64,000 bases of DNA from Aquimarina sp. BL5 (GCF_003443675.1 NZ_CP031963.1:2317501-2381500), one strand, 5' to 3'. Shown: positions 14,607-25,097, numbered from the stretch's first letter. Translations and numbers: made by a program. The notes: generated by a model not told the origin, from the letters alone.

Positions 14607-17600
14607 TTATTTGAACCCTGGTAATGCTTTCGCATTTGGTACTTTAGTTTTTGGTCCATGTGTTGTTCCGTCGATTTGGTCTGAACTTCTTCCTAAAACT
14701 CTTAAAACCAAGTTCTCTGTTCTAACTGCATCTTGATGTGCAGTACTTTTTCTTCCTAATGACAATGGACGTCCATGACCAAAAACCTCATGGAAAGAAG
14801 TTACAGCACCATCATTGTCAGCATGGTTTTCAATTATTAAAGAGTGTGTGCCGTCATCGGTTATAACCGTTGCTGCACCTCCAATATCACCAGCTATAGT
14901 AGATGCAGGAATACCTCCATATTTGGCTTCAATAGCTGCTAGGTCTAAATAAGATGGTAATTTACTTTTAAATGCGTTTTTACCTGATGTAGAAACATTT
15001 TTAGAACCATCTGATTTAAACTCAACTTTATGCTCGGAATCAGAATTGATAGCTCCTGTTACAATTTCAGCCAACGCTAAATCATCTCCTTTAAGTCCAG
15101 ATAAAGCTTCCTTTAGTGCATCTCCATCAATTTTATCAAACGTTTTTTTATTGTTTCTCTTTCCTCTTGTAAATAAAGCTCTTAAAGCATCAAATTTCTT
15201 ATCAGCAAATACTGTGTTAAAATTGTTGTGAACTTTTTTAGCATCATCTTTCGTTACTCCAATAACTTCTCTTCCATCAGGGTCAATAAAGCTTAAAGGA
15301 TTATTCAATACATATGCATAAGGCGTATCAGTATGATAAAATTCAGCTAATGGGTCAATGTTCATCCATCTACCCAATGCAGGATCGTAATTCCTTGCTC
15401 CAAAGTCTAGCCATTCTAAGCCTAATTCATCCTGTTCTTCTTTCCCACCAAAACCGTAGTTGTGTTCAGATACAATCAGGTCATTATACCCTTTATGTTG
15501 TAGTCCAAAAGGATAGTAATTCTTTTCTTGTAAGATTTCGTGCGCATAATCATTATCTCCGTCAACATCTGCATCATTTCTAAGAACATCGATTTTCCCA
15601 TCGTTGTCGCGGTCTGCGTATGAGAGTCTGATATTCCCTAAATGGTCTTTATACTGATATACATAATCAAATTCACCTTCTCCATTAGGTTCTACATAAC
15701 CTTCTGGATGGTTAAAGAACTTAAGTTGTCCGTTTTCATACACGTGATTACCCGCGTATTCTACTATTAAAGAACTTCCTCCAGAGACAACTTTCTTTTG
15801 TTTCGCTCCAGTGGCATCGTAAATATAGCTAATATTTCCTGTTCCTTCACTATTAGAAATCGCAACACTATTAGGTAAGTTTAAATGATTATAGCTAATG
15901 TTGGTAATCCCTTTATTTTTATCCATCGTCATATTACCATTTACATCATAAACATAATCGTTACCAGATGTATTTCCATCGTTAAAACCTTTGGTATTAC
16001 CAGTATCGCTAACGGATAATAATTTATTACCCCAATCATATTTGTAGGTAAGATTATCCATTACATTACTATATCCACCAGTGTCAAAACGATATAAATC
16101 TTTAATGTTTCCATTTTTATCATAACTCGCTCCCATGTCATATTGAGCAGATCCAGAAGCACCTCCTATAAAAGAACTATATTTTAGCCTATTCAGATTA
16201 TCATAATCATAGCCATAACCTCTATTGGTGTTATCATTAGCAGTTTTCCAATGCGATTCACTTATATTACCATTATACAAGGGTTTAATATTAAGAGTCG
16301 TAGTTGTATTATAATTAATCTTAAAAGCAAATAAATCAGCACCCAGATCCTGTGTTGGATCGTTTATTTGTTTTAGCCACCCTCGTACGTTATAGATATA
16401 ATTGATTTCCTGCAATCTACTTGAGTTAAGTGCTCCTCCAACTTCTTTGGTTGTTAATTGCCCTAATCGATCATAAGTATTATTTACAATAACTTCTTCT
16501 GCTTGCGTATTGACCTTTTGCGTTTGTTGTAATAATCGTCCGGTATGGTCATAGTTAAACTTATCTACAGTTACTATGGCAGGATTATTATCCTTAGCAT
16601 GTATAGTTTTGGTTTCTTCGACTCTACCTATAAAATCCAATTTATTCTCTACAATGTCTATAGTATTGAGATAGTCATTTTTATTCGAAACATAAATTGG
16701 TCTTCCTTTTTGATCATAATATGTAAGGGTGGTGATCCATTTATCTGTTCCAAGTACTTTTATTTTACTTCCTGTAACTAACGATTTGGTACGATCACTG
16801 GTGTCTACTCCGTAGACCGTTCCCGGATCTGATAACCCATCGATATCAAAATTATAATCATCATAATAGTTGACTGTAAGTATTTCTATATCTTTATCTG
16901 GAAACGCATCATTACTATAATGTAATGTAGTTCCTCCGATTATATTAGCTGGTTCTCTCTTTTCCCAAAACGTACTAATTCCGCTCATTGCCACAAGTAA
17001 GGTTCCTCTATTACGTGTACTCTTATATATACCGGTATAAGCAACCCTTCCAAAAGCATCGTATTTGGTAAACAACCATTCTCCTTTTACTTTTTGGTTG
17101 GCATCTTGCGTGAGTATAGGTTGGTCTAATTTGTTATAGATAATAGACTCCCAATCGGTGAACCCCCCCTTTCCAGGAATTTTCTTTTCTACCAGACGGT
17201 TTCTGTAGTCGTACTTATATTGATAACAGAGAGTATTTAATTCCACAGAATTCACTCCATCACTAGTATTTACTTTTGGTGGAATTACATAGGTTAAATT
17301 CCCAAAATCATCATATACATAATAAGTATCATGCGGTATACCTTCATTAAATGTTTGTTTTAAAATTACTCTACCTCTTTTGTCTTTATATTCCTTGGTT
17401 GTATGATCGTCGAGATGGGTTTGATCGGATTGCCAGTTTTCATCTTTAGTAATAGTAACATATAATTGATTAGCATTATAAAATCCATCTTTTACCAATT
17501 GCGGTTTTCCTGTGTTTTTCCTTTCAAAAATAACTTTGAAGCGTATTACTGTATCTATAACATTAGTACTCCATTCAAATTTTATGGTATGGTCATCATT

Positions 17601-20552
17601 GTTAGCTGGATCTGCGTTCCAAGCCGTTCCTGGAGCCCCTTGTTTTAATATACGACCTAATGAAGAAGACTCGAGTATACGTTCAGAATAGGCATTAAAA
17701 TTTTTATCGGATGCTAATACATCTGGAAAATCATTAGGATACTTATTTTTATAGTACTCATTAATATGAGTATTTATATCTACAACGCTATAACTTCCTA
17801 CAGGGTTCGTTGATCGAAAAGGTAAATATTCTTTAGTCTGCCTGCCTAAAACGTCATACTCTACATGGGTAACAATGTCTTTTTCTTGAGGAGATGCTTT
17901 TATAGCTCTGAGTTGTTTTTCACGTCCTATATTATCATAGTATATCACATTCTCAATAACATCTTTATTATATTTGATCTCACTAGAAGTGTTCATAGGT
18001 TCTTGATAAACCCTAGTGAATATATAGTTTTCTGTATCAGATAATGTTAGATCGTGTATTGATGCTACACATCCTTGATTTGTACCGTATTCATCAGGAC
18101 ATCGGTCTCTATTATTAGCAACATAACCTGTAGGTTGTGTACATGCGCTTAGCATAGTATTAGGATCTCCCAAATTATCACCGTCTGTGTCTGCATACCA
18201 TATGATAATAGGATTAATTTTTGCTTGCACAGGTGTTTTGGTACTAGCATAACATTGCGTTACCGAGTTATAGGTTTCTGCATGGTACACAGTGGAGGTA
18301 CTAATAGTAGGTGTAATAAATTCATTGCCAGTACTAATTAGTGTTCCTCCCGAATCGTACCATCGAATATTATTTCCATTAGTGCCAGGAGTTGCAGTAA
18401 GTGTCACTGTTCCCAAACCACATCGGCTTACATCGGTTCCAGAAGCTATTCCCGGTACCGGATTAATTACTGCTCTAATTGCTATTCGCATAGAAGAACC
18501 TGCGCTGCAACCTGTATCGGTATTATAGCTTTCTGCATAGTACGTAGTAGTGGTACTGATAGTTTGAGTGATAAATTGATTTCCAGTTTTTAATAAGGTT
18601 CCTGCTTCATTATACCAGCGTATGCTATTGGCGTTGGTTCCCGGAGTTGCATTCAGTGTAACTTTTCCCGAACCACAGTGATTTACGTCTGCGCCAGAAG
18701 CTATTCCCGGTACTGAGTTAATTACTGCTCTAATTGCTTTTCTGTTAGAAGAACCTGCGCTACAACCTGTATCGGTATTATAACTTTCTGCATAGTAGGT
18801 AGTGGTGGTACTAAGAGTAGGCGTAACAAATTGATTTCCGGTACTTAACAATGCTCCCACTTGATTATACCAACGTATGCTATTGGCATTGGTTCCTGGA
18901 GTTGCGCTAAGTGTAACTGTTCCTGAACCGCAATGACCTGCATCTGCTCCAGAAGCTATTCGAGGTATTGGGTTAATTACCGCTCTAATTGCTTTTCGGT
19001 TTGAAGAACCTGCACTACAACCTGTATCTGTATTATAACTTTCTGCATAGTACGTGGTGGTAGTATTGATAGAAGGTGTGATAAATTGATTTCCAGTTTT
19101 TAATAATGTTCCTGCTTGATTATACCAGCGTATGCTATTAGCATCGGTTCCTGGAGTTGCATTCAGTGTAACTGTTCCCGAACCGCATCTCCTTACATCT
19201 GTTCCAGAAGCTATTTTTAGTATTGGATTAACTATATAATCAATTCTTGTAGCTGTACTCCAACATCCTCCTTTATGATATGCTTTAAGGTAATGTACAC
19301 CACTTTCTGCAAAAGAAATAGATTCACTATTATTATCAAAACTTTCTCCTTCAGAAGTAGTTTGCCAGTACCATATCGTACTAATGTTAGGTGGATTATT
19401 TCTTCTTAGTATGGTTCTACCACAATTTTGAATAGGGCTCTTTACGGTAGGTTGATCTGGTATAGGGTTAACAGTATACTGTACTTCTATTGCTGGCCCC
19501 CAACAGTCGTTTGATTTGCTTTTGGCTCTTAAATAATAAACACCACTCGTGTTAAATTTTTTTGTATTTCCTCCTTCTAAGATACTGGTATCATTAGCTC
19601 TTTTTTGCCAATACCAATCTTCTCCACCTGGTGGTTTTACTGAAAATGACAAAGTGGTACTACCACAATCTTTTTTAATTGTAGGTATTTCTGGTTTCGA
19701 AGGTAGTTTTTTGAGGTTATACGTTATTTTGGTGGCTGTACTCCAACATCCTGTAGTATTATTTTGTGCTTTTATATAATATACATTTCCTGTAGCATTA
19801 CCCTCGGTAAAACTTATTAACGATTCAGAGTTAGATCTATCAGTTCCAGAATCGGAGCTCTGCCAATACCAAGTAAGACCATTTGGAACATTACTAGAGT
19901 TAAAACTTAAGGTTGTACTACCGCAAAGTTCTGTAATAGAAGGCATAGAAGGAGCCGTTACTGGTGGTGGTATAGTAACATAAACAGATCCAGAGTCATC
20001 GCTCCAGCCACTGTTATAATCATAGGCTCTAATATAATACCGTCCAGAACCTTCATTAGCCGTATATGTTGCATCATTTCCCAAATTAAAATTTTCACCA
20101 TTAGGATTTTTTCCTTGCCAAAACCAAATCACATTGGGGTCAGGCTCTCCCGTTCGGTTTAATACTGCGCTATTACAACTTAAACTAACCGAAGGGTTTG
20201 GAGGAGCAACAACACTACCTGTTAAAGTGACATCTATTTCATAAGAATATTGTTGGTTTACTACACAAGTTACTCTTGCCATACCAGAATCTACAAAGCT
20301 TATATCTGCTTTGTTTTCTGTTTGAAAAACTATAATTCCGCCTGTCACATACCATTGGTATGTAGGATTTCCTTGAAAACCAGATAAAAATAATTCATAC
20401 CTATGAGTTTCTCCAATATTTGAAATAGTCGGCCCCCCAATATTTCCTTGTACTTGTGCTGATATAGTATTCGATTTTAGTGCGAAGAAAACCAACATGA
20501 TAGCTAATGTGATTATCTTATTATTTACTATTTTATTCTTTATCATCATCAT
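14607..20552 (-). CDS. RHS-repeat polymorphic toxin with Ig/PKD-like repeats and C-terminal zincin-like domain
   Basis: The protein has 1981 residues and a signal peptide (about 1-33). Residues about 118-440 are diverged Ig/PKD-like domains. Residues about 443-782 are four near-identical 85-residue Ig-like units. Then comes a DUF6443-like RHS entry segment (about 830-960), RHS/YD repeats to about 1640, and the RHS core with YQYKDHLGNIRLSY, NYYPFGLQ, DFGARNYDPALGRW and NPLSFIDPDGRE (to about 1765). The variable C-terminal domain (about 1766-1981) contains FHEVFGHG with His1921, Glu1922 and His1926, and a later RTEN (Glu1946), suggesting a zinc metallopeptidase. Spacing is HExxxH, not the common HExxH. 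It overlaps the stop of the upstream gene as TAATG, with ATGATGATG at the start. Predicted role: exported antagonistic toxin with the downstream lipoprotein as immunity. Confidence 0.85.
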   Translation of the reverse strand: MMMIKNKIVNNKIITLAIMLVFFALKSNTISAQVQGNIGGPTISNIGETHRYELFLSGFQGNPTYQWYVTGGIIVFQTENKADISFVDSGMARVTCVVNQQYSYEIDVTLTGSVVAPPNPSVSLSCNSAVLNRTGEPDPNVIWFWQGKNPNGENFNLGNDATYTANEGSGRYYIRAYDYNSGWSDDSGSVYVTIPPPVTAPSMPSITELCGSTTLSFNSSNVPNGLTWYWQSSDSGTDRSNSESLISFTEGNATGNVYYIKAQNNTTGCWSTATKITYNLKKLPSKPEIPTIKKDCGSTTLSFSVKPPGGEDWYWQKRANDTSILEGGNTKKFNTSGVYYLRAKSKSNDCWGPAIEVQYTVNPIPDQPTVKSPIQNCGRTILRRNNPPNISTIWYWQTTSEGESFDNNSESISFAESGVHYLKAYHKGGCWSTATRIDYIVNPILKIASGTDVRRCGSGTVTLNATPGTDANSIRWYNQAGTLLKTGNQFITPSINTTTTYYAESYNTDTGCSAGSSNRKAIRAVINPIPRIASGADAGHCGSGTVTLSATPGTNANSIRWYNQVGALLSTGNQFVTPTLSTTTTYYAESYNTDTGCSAGSSNRKAIRAVINSVPGIASGADVNHCGSGKVTLNATPGTNANSIRWYNEAGTLLKTGNQFITQTISTTTTYYAESYNTDTGCSAGSSMRIAIRAVINPVPGIASGTDVSRCGLGTVTLTATPGTNGNNIRWYDSGGTLISTGNEFITPTISTSTVYHAETYNSVTQCYASTKTPVQAKINPIIIWYADTDGDNLGDPNTMLSACTQPTGYVANNRDRCPDEYGTNQGCVASIHDLTLSDTENYIFTRVYQEPMNTSSEIKYNKDVIENVIYYDNIGREKQLRAIKASPQEKDIVTHVEYDVLGRQTKEYLPFRSTNPVGSYSVVDINTHINEYYKNKYPNDFPDVLASDKNFNAYSERILESSSLGRILKQGAPGTAWNADPANNDDHTIKFEWSTNVIDTVIRFKVIFERKNTGKPQLVKDGFYNANQLYVTITKDENWQSDQTHLDDHTTKEYKDKRGRVILKQTFNEGIPHDTYYVYDDFGNLTYVIPPKVNTSDGVNSVELNTLCYQYKYDYRNRLVEKKIPGKGGFTDWESIIYNKLDQPILTQDANQKVKGEWLFTKYDAFGRVAYTGIYKSTRNRGTLLVAMSGISTFWEKREPANIIGGTTLHYSNDAFPDKDIEILTVNYYDDYNFDIDGLSDPGTVYGVDTSDRTKSLVTGSKIKVLGTDKWITTLTYYDQKGRPIYVSNKNDYLNTIDIVENKLDFIGRVEETKTIHAKDNNPAIVTVDKFNYDHTGRLLQQTQKVNTQAEEVIVNNTYDRLGQLTTKEVGGALNSSRLQEINYIYNVRGWLKQINDPTQDLGADLFAFKINYNTTTTLNIKPLYNGNISESHWKTANDNTNRGYGYDYDNLNRLKYSSFIGGASGSAQYDMGASYDKNGNIKDLYRFDTGGYSNVMDNLTYKYDWGNKLLSVSDTGNTKGFNDGNTSGNDYVYDVNGNMTMDKNKGITNISYNHLNLPNSVAISNSEGTGNISYIYDATGAKQKKVVSGGSSLIVEYAGNHVYENGQLKFFNHPEGYVEPNGEGEFDYVYQYKDHLGNIRLSYADRDNDGKIDVLRNDADVDGDNDYAHEILQEKNYYPFGLQHKGYNDLIVSEHNYGFGGKEEQDELGLEWLDFGARNYDPALGRWMNIDPLAEFYHTDTPYAYVLNNPLSFIDPDGREVIGVTKDDAKKVHNNFNTVFADKKFDALRALFTRGKRNNKKTFDKIDGDALKEALSGLKGDDLALAEIVTGAINSDSEHKVEFKSDGSKNVSTSGKNAFKSKLPSYLDLAAIEAKYGGIPASTIAGDIGGAATVITDDGTHSLIIENHADNDGAVTSFHEVFGHGRPLSLGRKSTAHQDAVRTENLVLRVLGRSSDQIDGTTHGPKTKVPNAKALPGFK
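18205..19225 (-). repeat. Four tandem 255-bp units coding Ig-like domains
   Basis: The landmark AGAAGCTATT recurs at 18441, 18696, 18951 and 19206, exactly 255 bases apart (85 codons). Units share most bases, much more than the neighbouring Ig-like domains, which indicates recent duplication or gene conversion. Each unit carries CGSGTVTLxATPGT, SIRWYN and TYYAESYNTDTGCSAG or close variants. Confidence 0.9.
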
Positions 20553-23500
20553 TAGTTTTTGTAGTTGTATTTATTTTCTGACACCAAATTTCCTTCATCA
20601 TCTTTTACGTATTCTAAACGATTAAAGTCATCATATTCATAATACATGGTATAGCCTTTTGGATCGGTTACACTAGTAATTCCAATTAATGGATCATAGG
20701 TATAAGTAGTAACCATACTGTTAGGTAATGCACTTCTAAGATTTAGAAGAGCTTCCCTTAAAATTTGTTCTGTACAGGTGGTTTCTCTACAGTGATCGAC
20801 ATCATTTTTGGATTTGATTTGCAAACTTGTAACATACTCAGATATATCTTCATAAGTAGCATTTTCTATTTTTGCTATAGGATAATTAGCATCATATCCC
20901 CATATATATGCAGTATGAATACCTACTTCTCTATTGGAAGTTTCAAGAATATTACTCTTATGATCATATTTATGATATGTAATCACAGTATTGAGATCAT
21001 CACTTTCTTTACCTTGTTTAAAAGTTTCAGGAACTAATAATCCATTTTCTTGTTTATAAACAATATGTTGCGTCGTTATTTTTTTTGTAGCTATATAGTT
21101 TTCTGTACGAATACGCTCGTTTACCCTATTTGCTTGGATTAAGGATATTGCAGTTTGTTTTTCCTCATCACTTACATCATTAAGAAACTCTAAACTCTCG
21201 GGATAATAGTAGATAGAACTCTGTCTTTCTCCATTACTATTAGATGTTTCCATACTTATAGGTTGTCTATGCAATTTTGTGATATCATTATTGTATATAT
21301 AAGTAATTTTATTCGTAATAGAATCTAAAGATGATCCAGAATTGTACCTTGTGTTTTCTACACTTGTTAGTGGTATCCATTTACTAGGTATTTGATATTG
21401 AGTAACCCCTATTTCTCCAGAAAAATAAGCTACTGGAGAATAATTTGCAGCCCTAATTTCTTCGGTATATTTAGTCGAATATTTATTTCGTATAGATTCT
21501 ACAAGTTTTTCTTCATTATAATGATATGTACCTAATAGATATCCATTTGTTATGACTGGAGTATTAGGGACATCAAAATCTATTATTCTTTCGAAATCAT
21601 TAGAGAAAACATAACTTGAGGTTATATTGTTACCATTCCCAATAATATTTTCTTTAACCACAGAGTACCCAACGATATTTCCGGTAATAGTTCCTGTAGT
21701 AGGAATATTACTATTGGATTGTCTCTTTAATAATGTATATATAACTGTCCCCAGATTACTACTTCTTTGTATACTATAGACCTGAGAATAGTTGGGAGAA
21801 CTAATTAATTTTCCTGAAGAAATACCTTTGGAAATTGTGTAATCGTATGTTCTGGTATTTTTTGGTGAAATAATTTTTTGTATCCTGAGGCCTCCTGTTT
21901 TAAGTTTAGTAACAAATTCAGAAAAAATCTCATCGTACTCAATAGTTCCATTTAAAATTTCAACATCTGGATTTGTACTTAATATATAGGGAGAAACTTC
22001 AAACTTTAGTTGGTATTCTCCAGGACCTAAATCAACAAAATACTTAGCTTTAAATGTTTTGATAAACTCTTGTTGTGGCCAATTTGCAATGTCATCCTGA
22101 AATGCAGTATGAGAAAATTTTCTGATCACGGTTTCACTAACCCCTTCTAGTTTTACTAATTGTAGGTTTATATCATTACTAAATAAATTAGTTACACCAC
22201 CAAAATTCTCATATCTAATGTCATAAGATAATTCTATTGACTCTACATTACCAGTAATAGTAATAGGTAAACTGGTTGGAACTCCAGTGTTATTTTGCTG
22301 AACTCCATTTCGAGCGATAAATTCTATATTATGGGATGAGTCGCTCGTTTTATTTAATGGTTTTAACGGTAGATGTTCATTAAGTTCATAATCATAAGAG
22401 ACTGTACCAGAACTAGGGTAAGTAATCTCTTTTAGTGTAGCCGTTTTACTATATTTTAACACCGATTTTCTGTCAGCGCCAGTTAATTCTAGTAATCTTA
22501 AATCGGTAGTGTTTTTAATGTAAGGAATTTTAATAACATCAATATCATCTTCTGATGAAATGGAATTCAAAAACCCAACACCAGATCTTAAATCACCTAT
22601 CCCTATTTTATCTAAGGAAGCTGCTATTTTTTCAAAAATAGTTCTCTTTTCAATTGAAATATTAACACTTGACAAGGAATTATAAAAATCTTCAAACTCT
22701 TCAAGGTTTACTACTTCTGTTGGCAGGAATTTAGGTATTAAGTTATCTTGTTGATTGTTAACTCCATTGTAATATCCCCAATAATCGTGACTATTAGAAT
22801 ATTTAGAAGGCAAATTATACTCTTCATGATATGCAAATTTGTAAGGAGGTATAGTCTCGGTTTGGCCTATGTTAAATTCTTCAATTTGCAGGAGCTTTAA
22901 CCTTAAATTTTGTTTTCTCTGCTCGTGATTCTGGTTTTTGTATTCTGGATTAAAATAATCATGTGTAAATTTGTAGGTTTTAATCGGATTTGTGTTTTGA
23001 GTATTATAAATCTCAACATTAGAAAGTCTTTGTGGATTCCCTTTTCCTAAATCCAGCCTTGTATCTGTATTAAAAACTATTTTACCTTCATCCCATTGTA
23101 TTTCATTGAGTACATATTTATCAAAATATCGGGTGTATGAAATAGATTTTTCAAGTTTTTCATAATCAGGTAAACAATTGGTGGGTCTATTGGTATAAGA
23201 AGCATCTGCAGATCCAATAATTCGTCGATCTACGACAGTAGTATTTATTAGACTTTCTTGTCCATAATCTCCATCATTTTTATATAGAAAATTAATTTCA
23301 GAATTGTTCGTAAGAATAATTTTTGTTAGTAACCAAGAGTTTGTCATTGATCTGGTATTACTAAACTCGGTTGATACAGGTTCTGTACTTTTAAACCAGG
23401 TTTCGGATTCTTCTTTTTTAGAAAATTCATATATAATACCATCAGGTGTTGTAATCTTGAAATTTCGATTATTAGTAGGATTGTACTCTATTTTTAGGTT

Positions 23501-24148
23501 ATTTTTTTGATCGATCATAATTCCTTTACCCGGTATACGTGATCCCACTTTAGGAAGAGATTGTACAATAAACTTTCCTGAGTATCCCCCAAAATTATAT
23601 AGGAACAAATCTGGTTCGGCATCATAATGAACTCTACAACTTTGATAGCTGCTTCCGAATATTGGAGTTTCTTGTGCTGAAGGTGTAACTTCACAATCAG
23701 TCGGAGTGGTTTGAGTGTAACATGTAAGTAAATTTGCTGTAGGGACATTATATTCAGGGTTAGAAAAATAGCCTAATCCTCCATTTTCATTAAAACCAAA
23801 ATCATCAATACCGCGGATTTGTCTGGTAATCATTCCTCCAGCATTAAGGCTCCATCCCAGACCTGCCCAACTAGCTTCTTGTTTAATTTTTATACCAGAG
23901 GCATGATAACTTAAACTTATAGGTAAGGTATATCCGTTGGCGTTAATTTGATATAATGGGATGTTGATTTGTGGTACTCCCGAATAGTAACTAACAGGAG
24001 TATCTGCATACTTAGCTAATGCGGCTACTGTTGGAGTAGCAGAAAACTCTACAGCAGGTGGATTTAACTGATCATTTGATTGCCCTACTAATAACGAATT
24101 AATAGAGATTTGTATCAAACAAAAAAGTAATGTTTTTTTTAATTTCAT
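20552..24148 (-). CDS. RHS-repeat protein (N-terminal partner)
   Basis: 1198 residues with a signal peptide (about 1-22, ending VGQS). The N-terminal part has the Bacteroidetes RHS opening (VSYYSGVPQINIPLYQI, then LPISLSYHASGIKIKQEA and WAGLGWSLNAGGMITRQIRG), similar to SpvB/TcaC-type shells. A long beta-rich middle follows, and the end has YD-repeat-like strands (YTYDPLIGITSVTDPKGYTM, YEYDDFNRLEYV). There is no toxin domain. It shares one base with the next gene (TAATG), so translation is coupled. It probably makes part of the shell that encloses or presents the toxin protein. Function is inferred from family and context. Confidence 0.82.
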   Translation of the reverse strand: MKLKKTLLFCLIQISINSLLVGQSNDQLNPPAVEFSATPTVAALAKYADTPVSYYSGVPQINIPLYQINANGYTLPISLSYHASGIKIKQEASWAGLGWSLNAGGMITRQIRGIDDFGFNENGGLGYFSNPEYNVPTANLLTCYTQTTPTDCEVTPSAQETPIFGSSYQSCRVHYDAEPDLFLYNFGGYSGKFIVQSLPKVGSRIPGKGIMIDQKNNLKIEYNPTNNRNFKITTPDGIIYEFSKKEESETWFKSTEPVSTEFSNTRSMTNSWLLTKIILTNNSEINFLYKNDGDYGQESLINTTVVDRRIIGSADASYTNRPTNCLPDYEKLEKSISYTRYFDKYVLNEIQWDEGKIVFNTDTRLDLGKGNPQRLSNVEIYNTQNTNPIKTYKFTHDYFNPEYKNQNHEQRKQNLRLKLLQIEEFNIGQTETIPPYKFAYHEEYNLPSKYSNSHDYWGYYNGVNNQQDNLIPKFLPTEVVNLEEFEDFYNSLSSVNISIEKRTIFEKIAASLDKIGIGDLRSGVGFLNSISSEDDIDVIKIPYIKNTTDLRLLELTGADRKSVLKYSKTATLKEITYPSSGTVSYDYELNEHLPLKPLNKTSDSSHNIEFIARNGVQQNNTGVPTSLPITITGNVESIELSYDIRYENFGGVTNLFSNDINLQLVKLEGVSETVIRKFSHTAFQDDIANWPQQEFIKTFKAKYFVDLGPGEYQLKFEVSPYILSTNPDVEILNGTIEYDEIFSEFVTKLKTGGLRIQKIISPKNTRTYDYTISKGISSGKLISSPNYSQVYSIQRSSNLGTVIYTLLKRQSNSNIPTTGTITGNIVGYSVVKENIIGNGNNITSSYVFSNDFERIIDFDVPNTPVITNGYLLGTYHYNEEKLVESIRNKYSTKYTEEIRAANYSPVAYFSGEIGVTQYQIPSKWIPLTSVENTRYNSGSSLDSITNKITYIYNNDITKLHRQPISMETSNSNGERQSSIYYYPESLEFLNDVSDEEKQTAISLIQANRVNERIRTENYIATKKITTQHIVYKQENGLLVPETFKQGKESDDLNTVITYHKYDHKSNILETSNREVGIHTAYIWGYDANYPIAKIENATYEDISEYVTSLQIKSKNDVDHCRETTCTEQILREALLNLRSALPNSMVTTYTYDPLIGITSVTDPKGYTMYYEYDDFNRLEYVKDDEGNLVSENKYNYKN

Positions 24149-24943
24149 AATAAAAAATTCAATAAATGATTGATTTGTGTGATTAATAAAAATTTATCCT
24201 TTAGTCATTTTGAAGGTAGAAGTTTGAGTTTTATGCCTATAGTGTCGTTGTAGAAAAAAATGATACCCTGTTTTGGGTGTTATTTTTAAAAAAAATGAAA
24301 ACATAATTTCACAAATCATCATAAAGCATTGATTTTCTAATTCTTACACTAAAAACACTCTTAATACTTCTTTTCAATATTTTGTATCTAGAGAAAATCG
24401 CCTTTCTCTTCATCACTTAATGGTTTAATTGTAGCCGTTTTTTTACTTTTAGTAGAATTTCCAATTAATATCAATAACTATGTCTACAATTAGTTTATAA
24501 GAGATATTCCTTATTCTGATTATTTGTTGAATCAAATATAGAGATGAGGGTTCTTTTAATACAAAGGGAATAAGTCTAGATTCCTGAAAATCGTGTATAT
24601 GATTCGAGAATTTTGGTTAACAAAACCTTTTATAATCAATTATAAATGAGAAAATTACCCTATGTAAAAAAAAAAAAAAAAAAAAATAGAGTTAAAGAAG
24701 AAATCATTTTATTCAAACCTAAACGGGAAATGTTCAAACTTTTTGATCAATCAAAAATCAAAAGATTAATGATTTTAAAAAACTTAATCTGATGAGAAAA
24801 AAGTTAAACTACAATACTTTAATCCACTGATTTAGTATTCACCTCTTTCAGTGATCGTGGAAAGATTGACTAGTATTGATCCCATTATACTCCCCTTTAC
24901 AAATAGAAAACCATAAGCTATCGCTCTAGTTCTTTATTTTCCC
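24149..24943. other. Long AT-rich intergenic region upstream of the RHS operon, with an A21 tract
   Basis: About 800 bases with no gene on either strand. It contains a run of 21 A (24666-24686), a place where length is uncertain in any assembly. No exact TAnnTTTG element was found close to the RHS start. The region should hold the operon's control sites, but none can be named. Confidence 0.5.
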
Positions 24944-24945
24944 AC

Positions 24946-24975
24946 GAAACCTCGAAGCTTTTAGCTTCCGGTTTC
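24946..24975. other. Stem-loop of unknown role
   Basis: GAAACC-TC-GAAGC pairs with GCTTC-C-GGTTTC around a five-base loop. It lies directly downstream of the tRNA terminator hairpin, seen from the minus strand. It may be a second termination or processing structure. Confidence 0.4.
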
Positions 24976-24981
24976 TCCAAA

Positions 24982-25011
24982 AAAACAAAGAACCACGCCA
25001 TTGGCGTGGTT
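24982..25011 (-). terminator. Terminator after tRNA-Arg
   Basis: AACCACGCCA and TGGCGTGGTT (24991-25011) form a perfect 10-pair stem around one base. On the minus strand it is followed by CTTTGTTTTTTT. It lies 12 bases past the tRNA 3' end. Confidence 0.75.
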
Positions 25012-25023
25012 TTCTAATTATAG

Positions 25024-25097
25024 TGACCCAGGAGGGATTCAAACCCCCAACCCTCAGAGCCGAAATCTGATGCGCTATTCAGTTGCGCCACTGGGCC
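25024..25097 (-). tRNA. tRNA-Arg (anticodon TCG)
   Basis: A 74-base cloverleaf reads on the minus strand from GGCCCAG to CTGGGTC plus discriminator A. The D-stem is GCGC/GCGC. The anticodon stem is TCAGA/TCTGA with loop TTTCGGC, giving anticodon TCG for the CGA/CGN arginine codons. The T-arm is GGGGG-TTTGAAT-CCCTC. The 3' CCA is not encoded. Confidence 0.95.

Noticed and set aside
18205..19225. Tandem repeat as non-coding satellite
   Set aside because: The 255-bp units are in frame inside the RHS toxin gene and code Ig-like domains.
20765..21037. 90-codon plus-strand frame within the RHS gene
   Set aside because: Hydrophobic shadow frame inside a clear long gene on the other strand.
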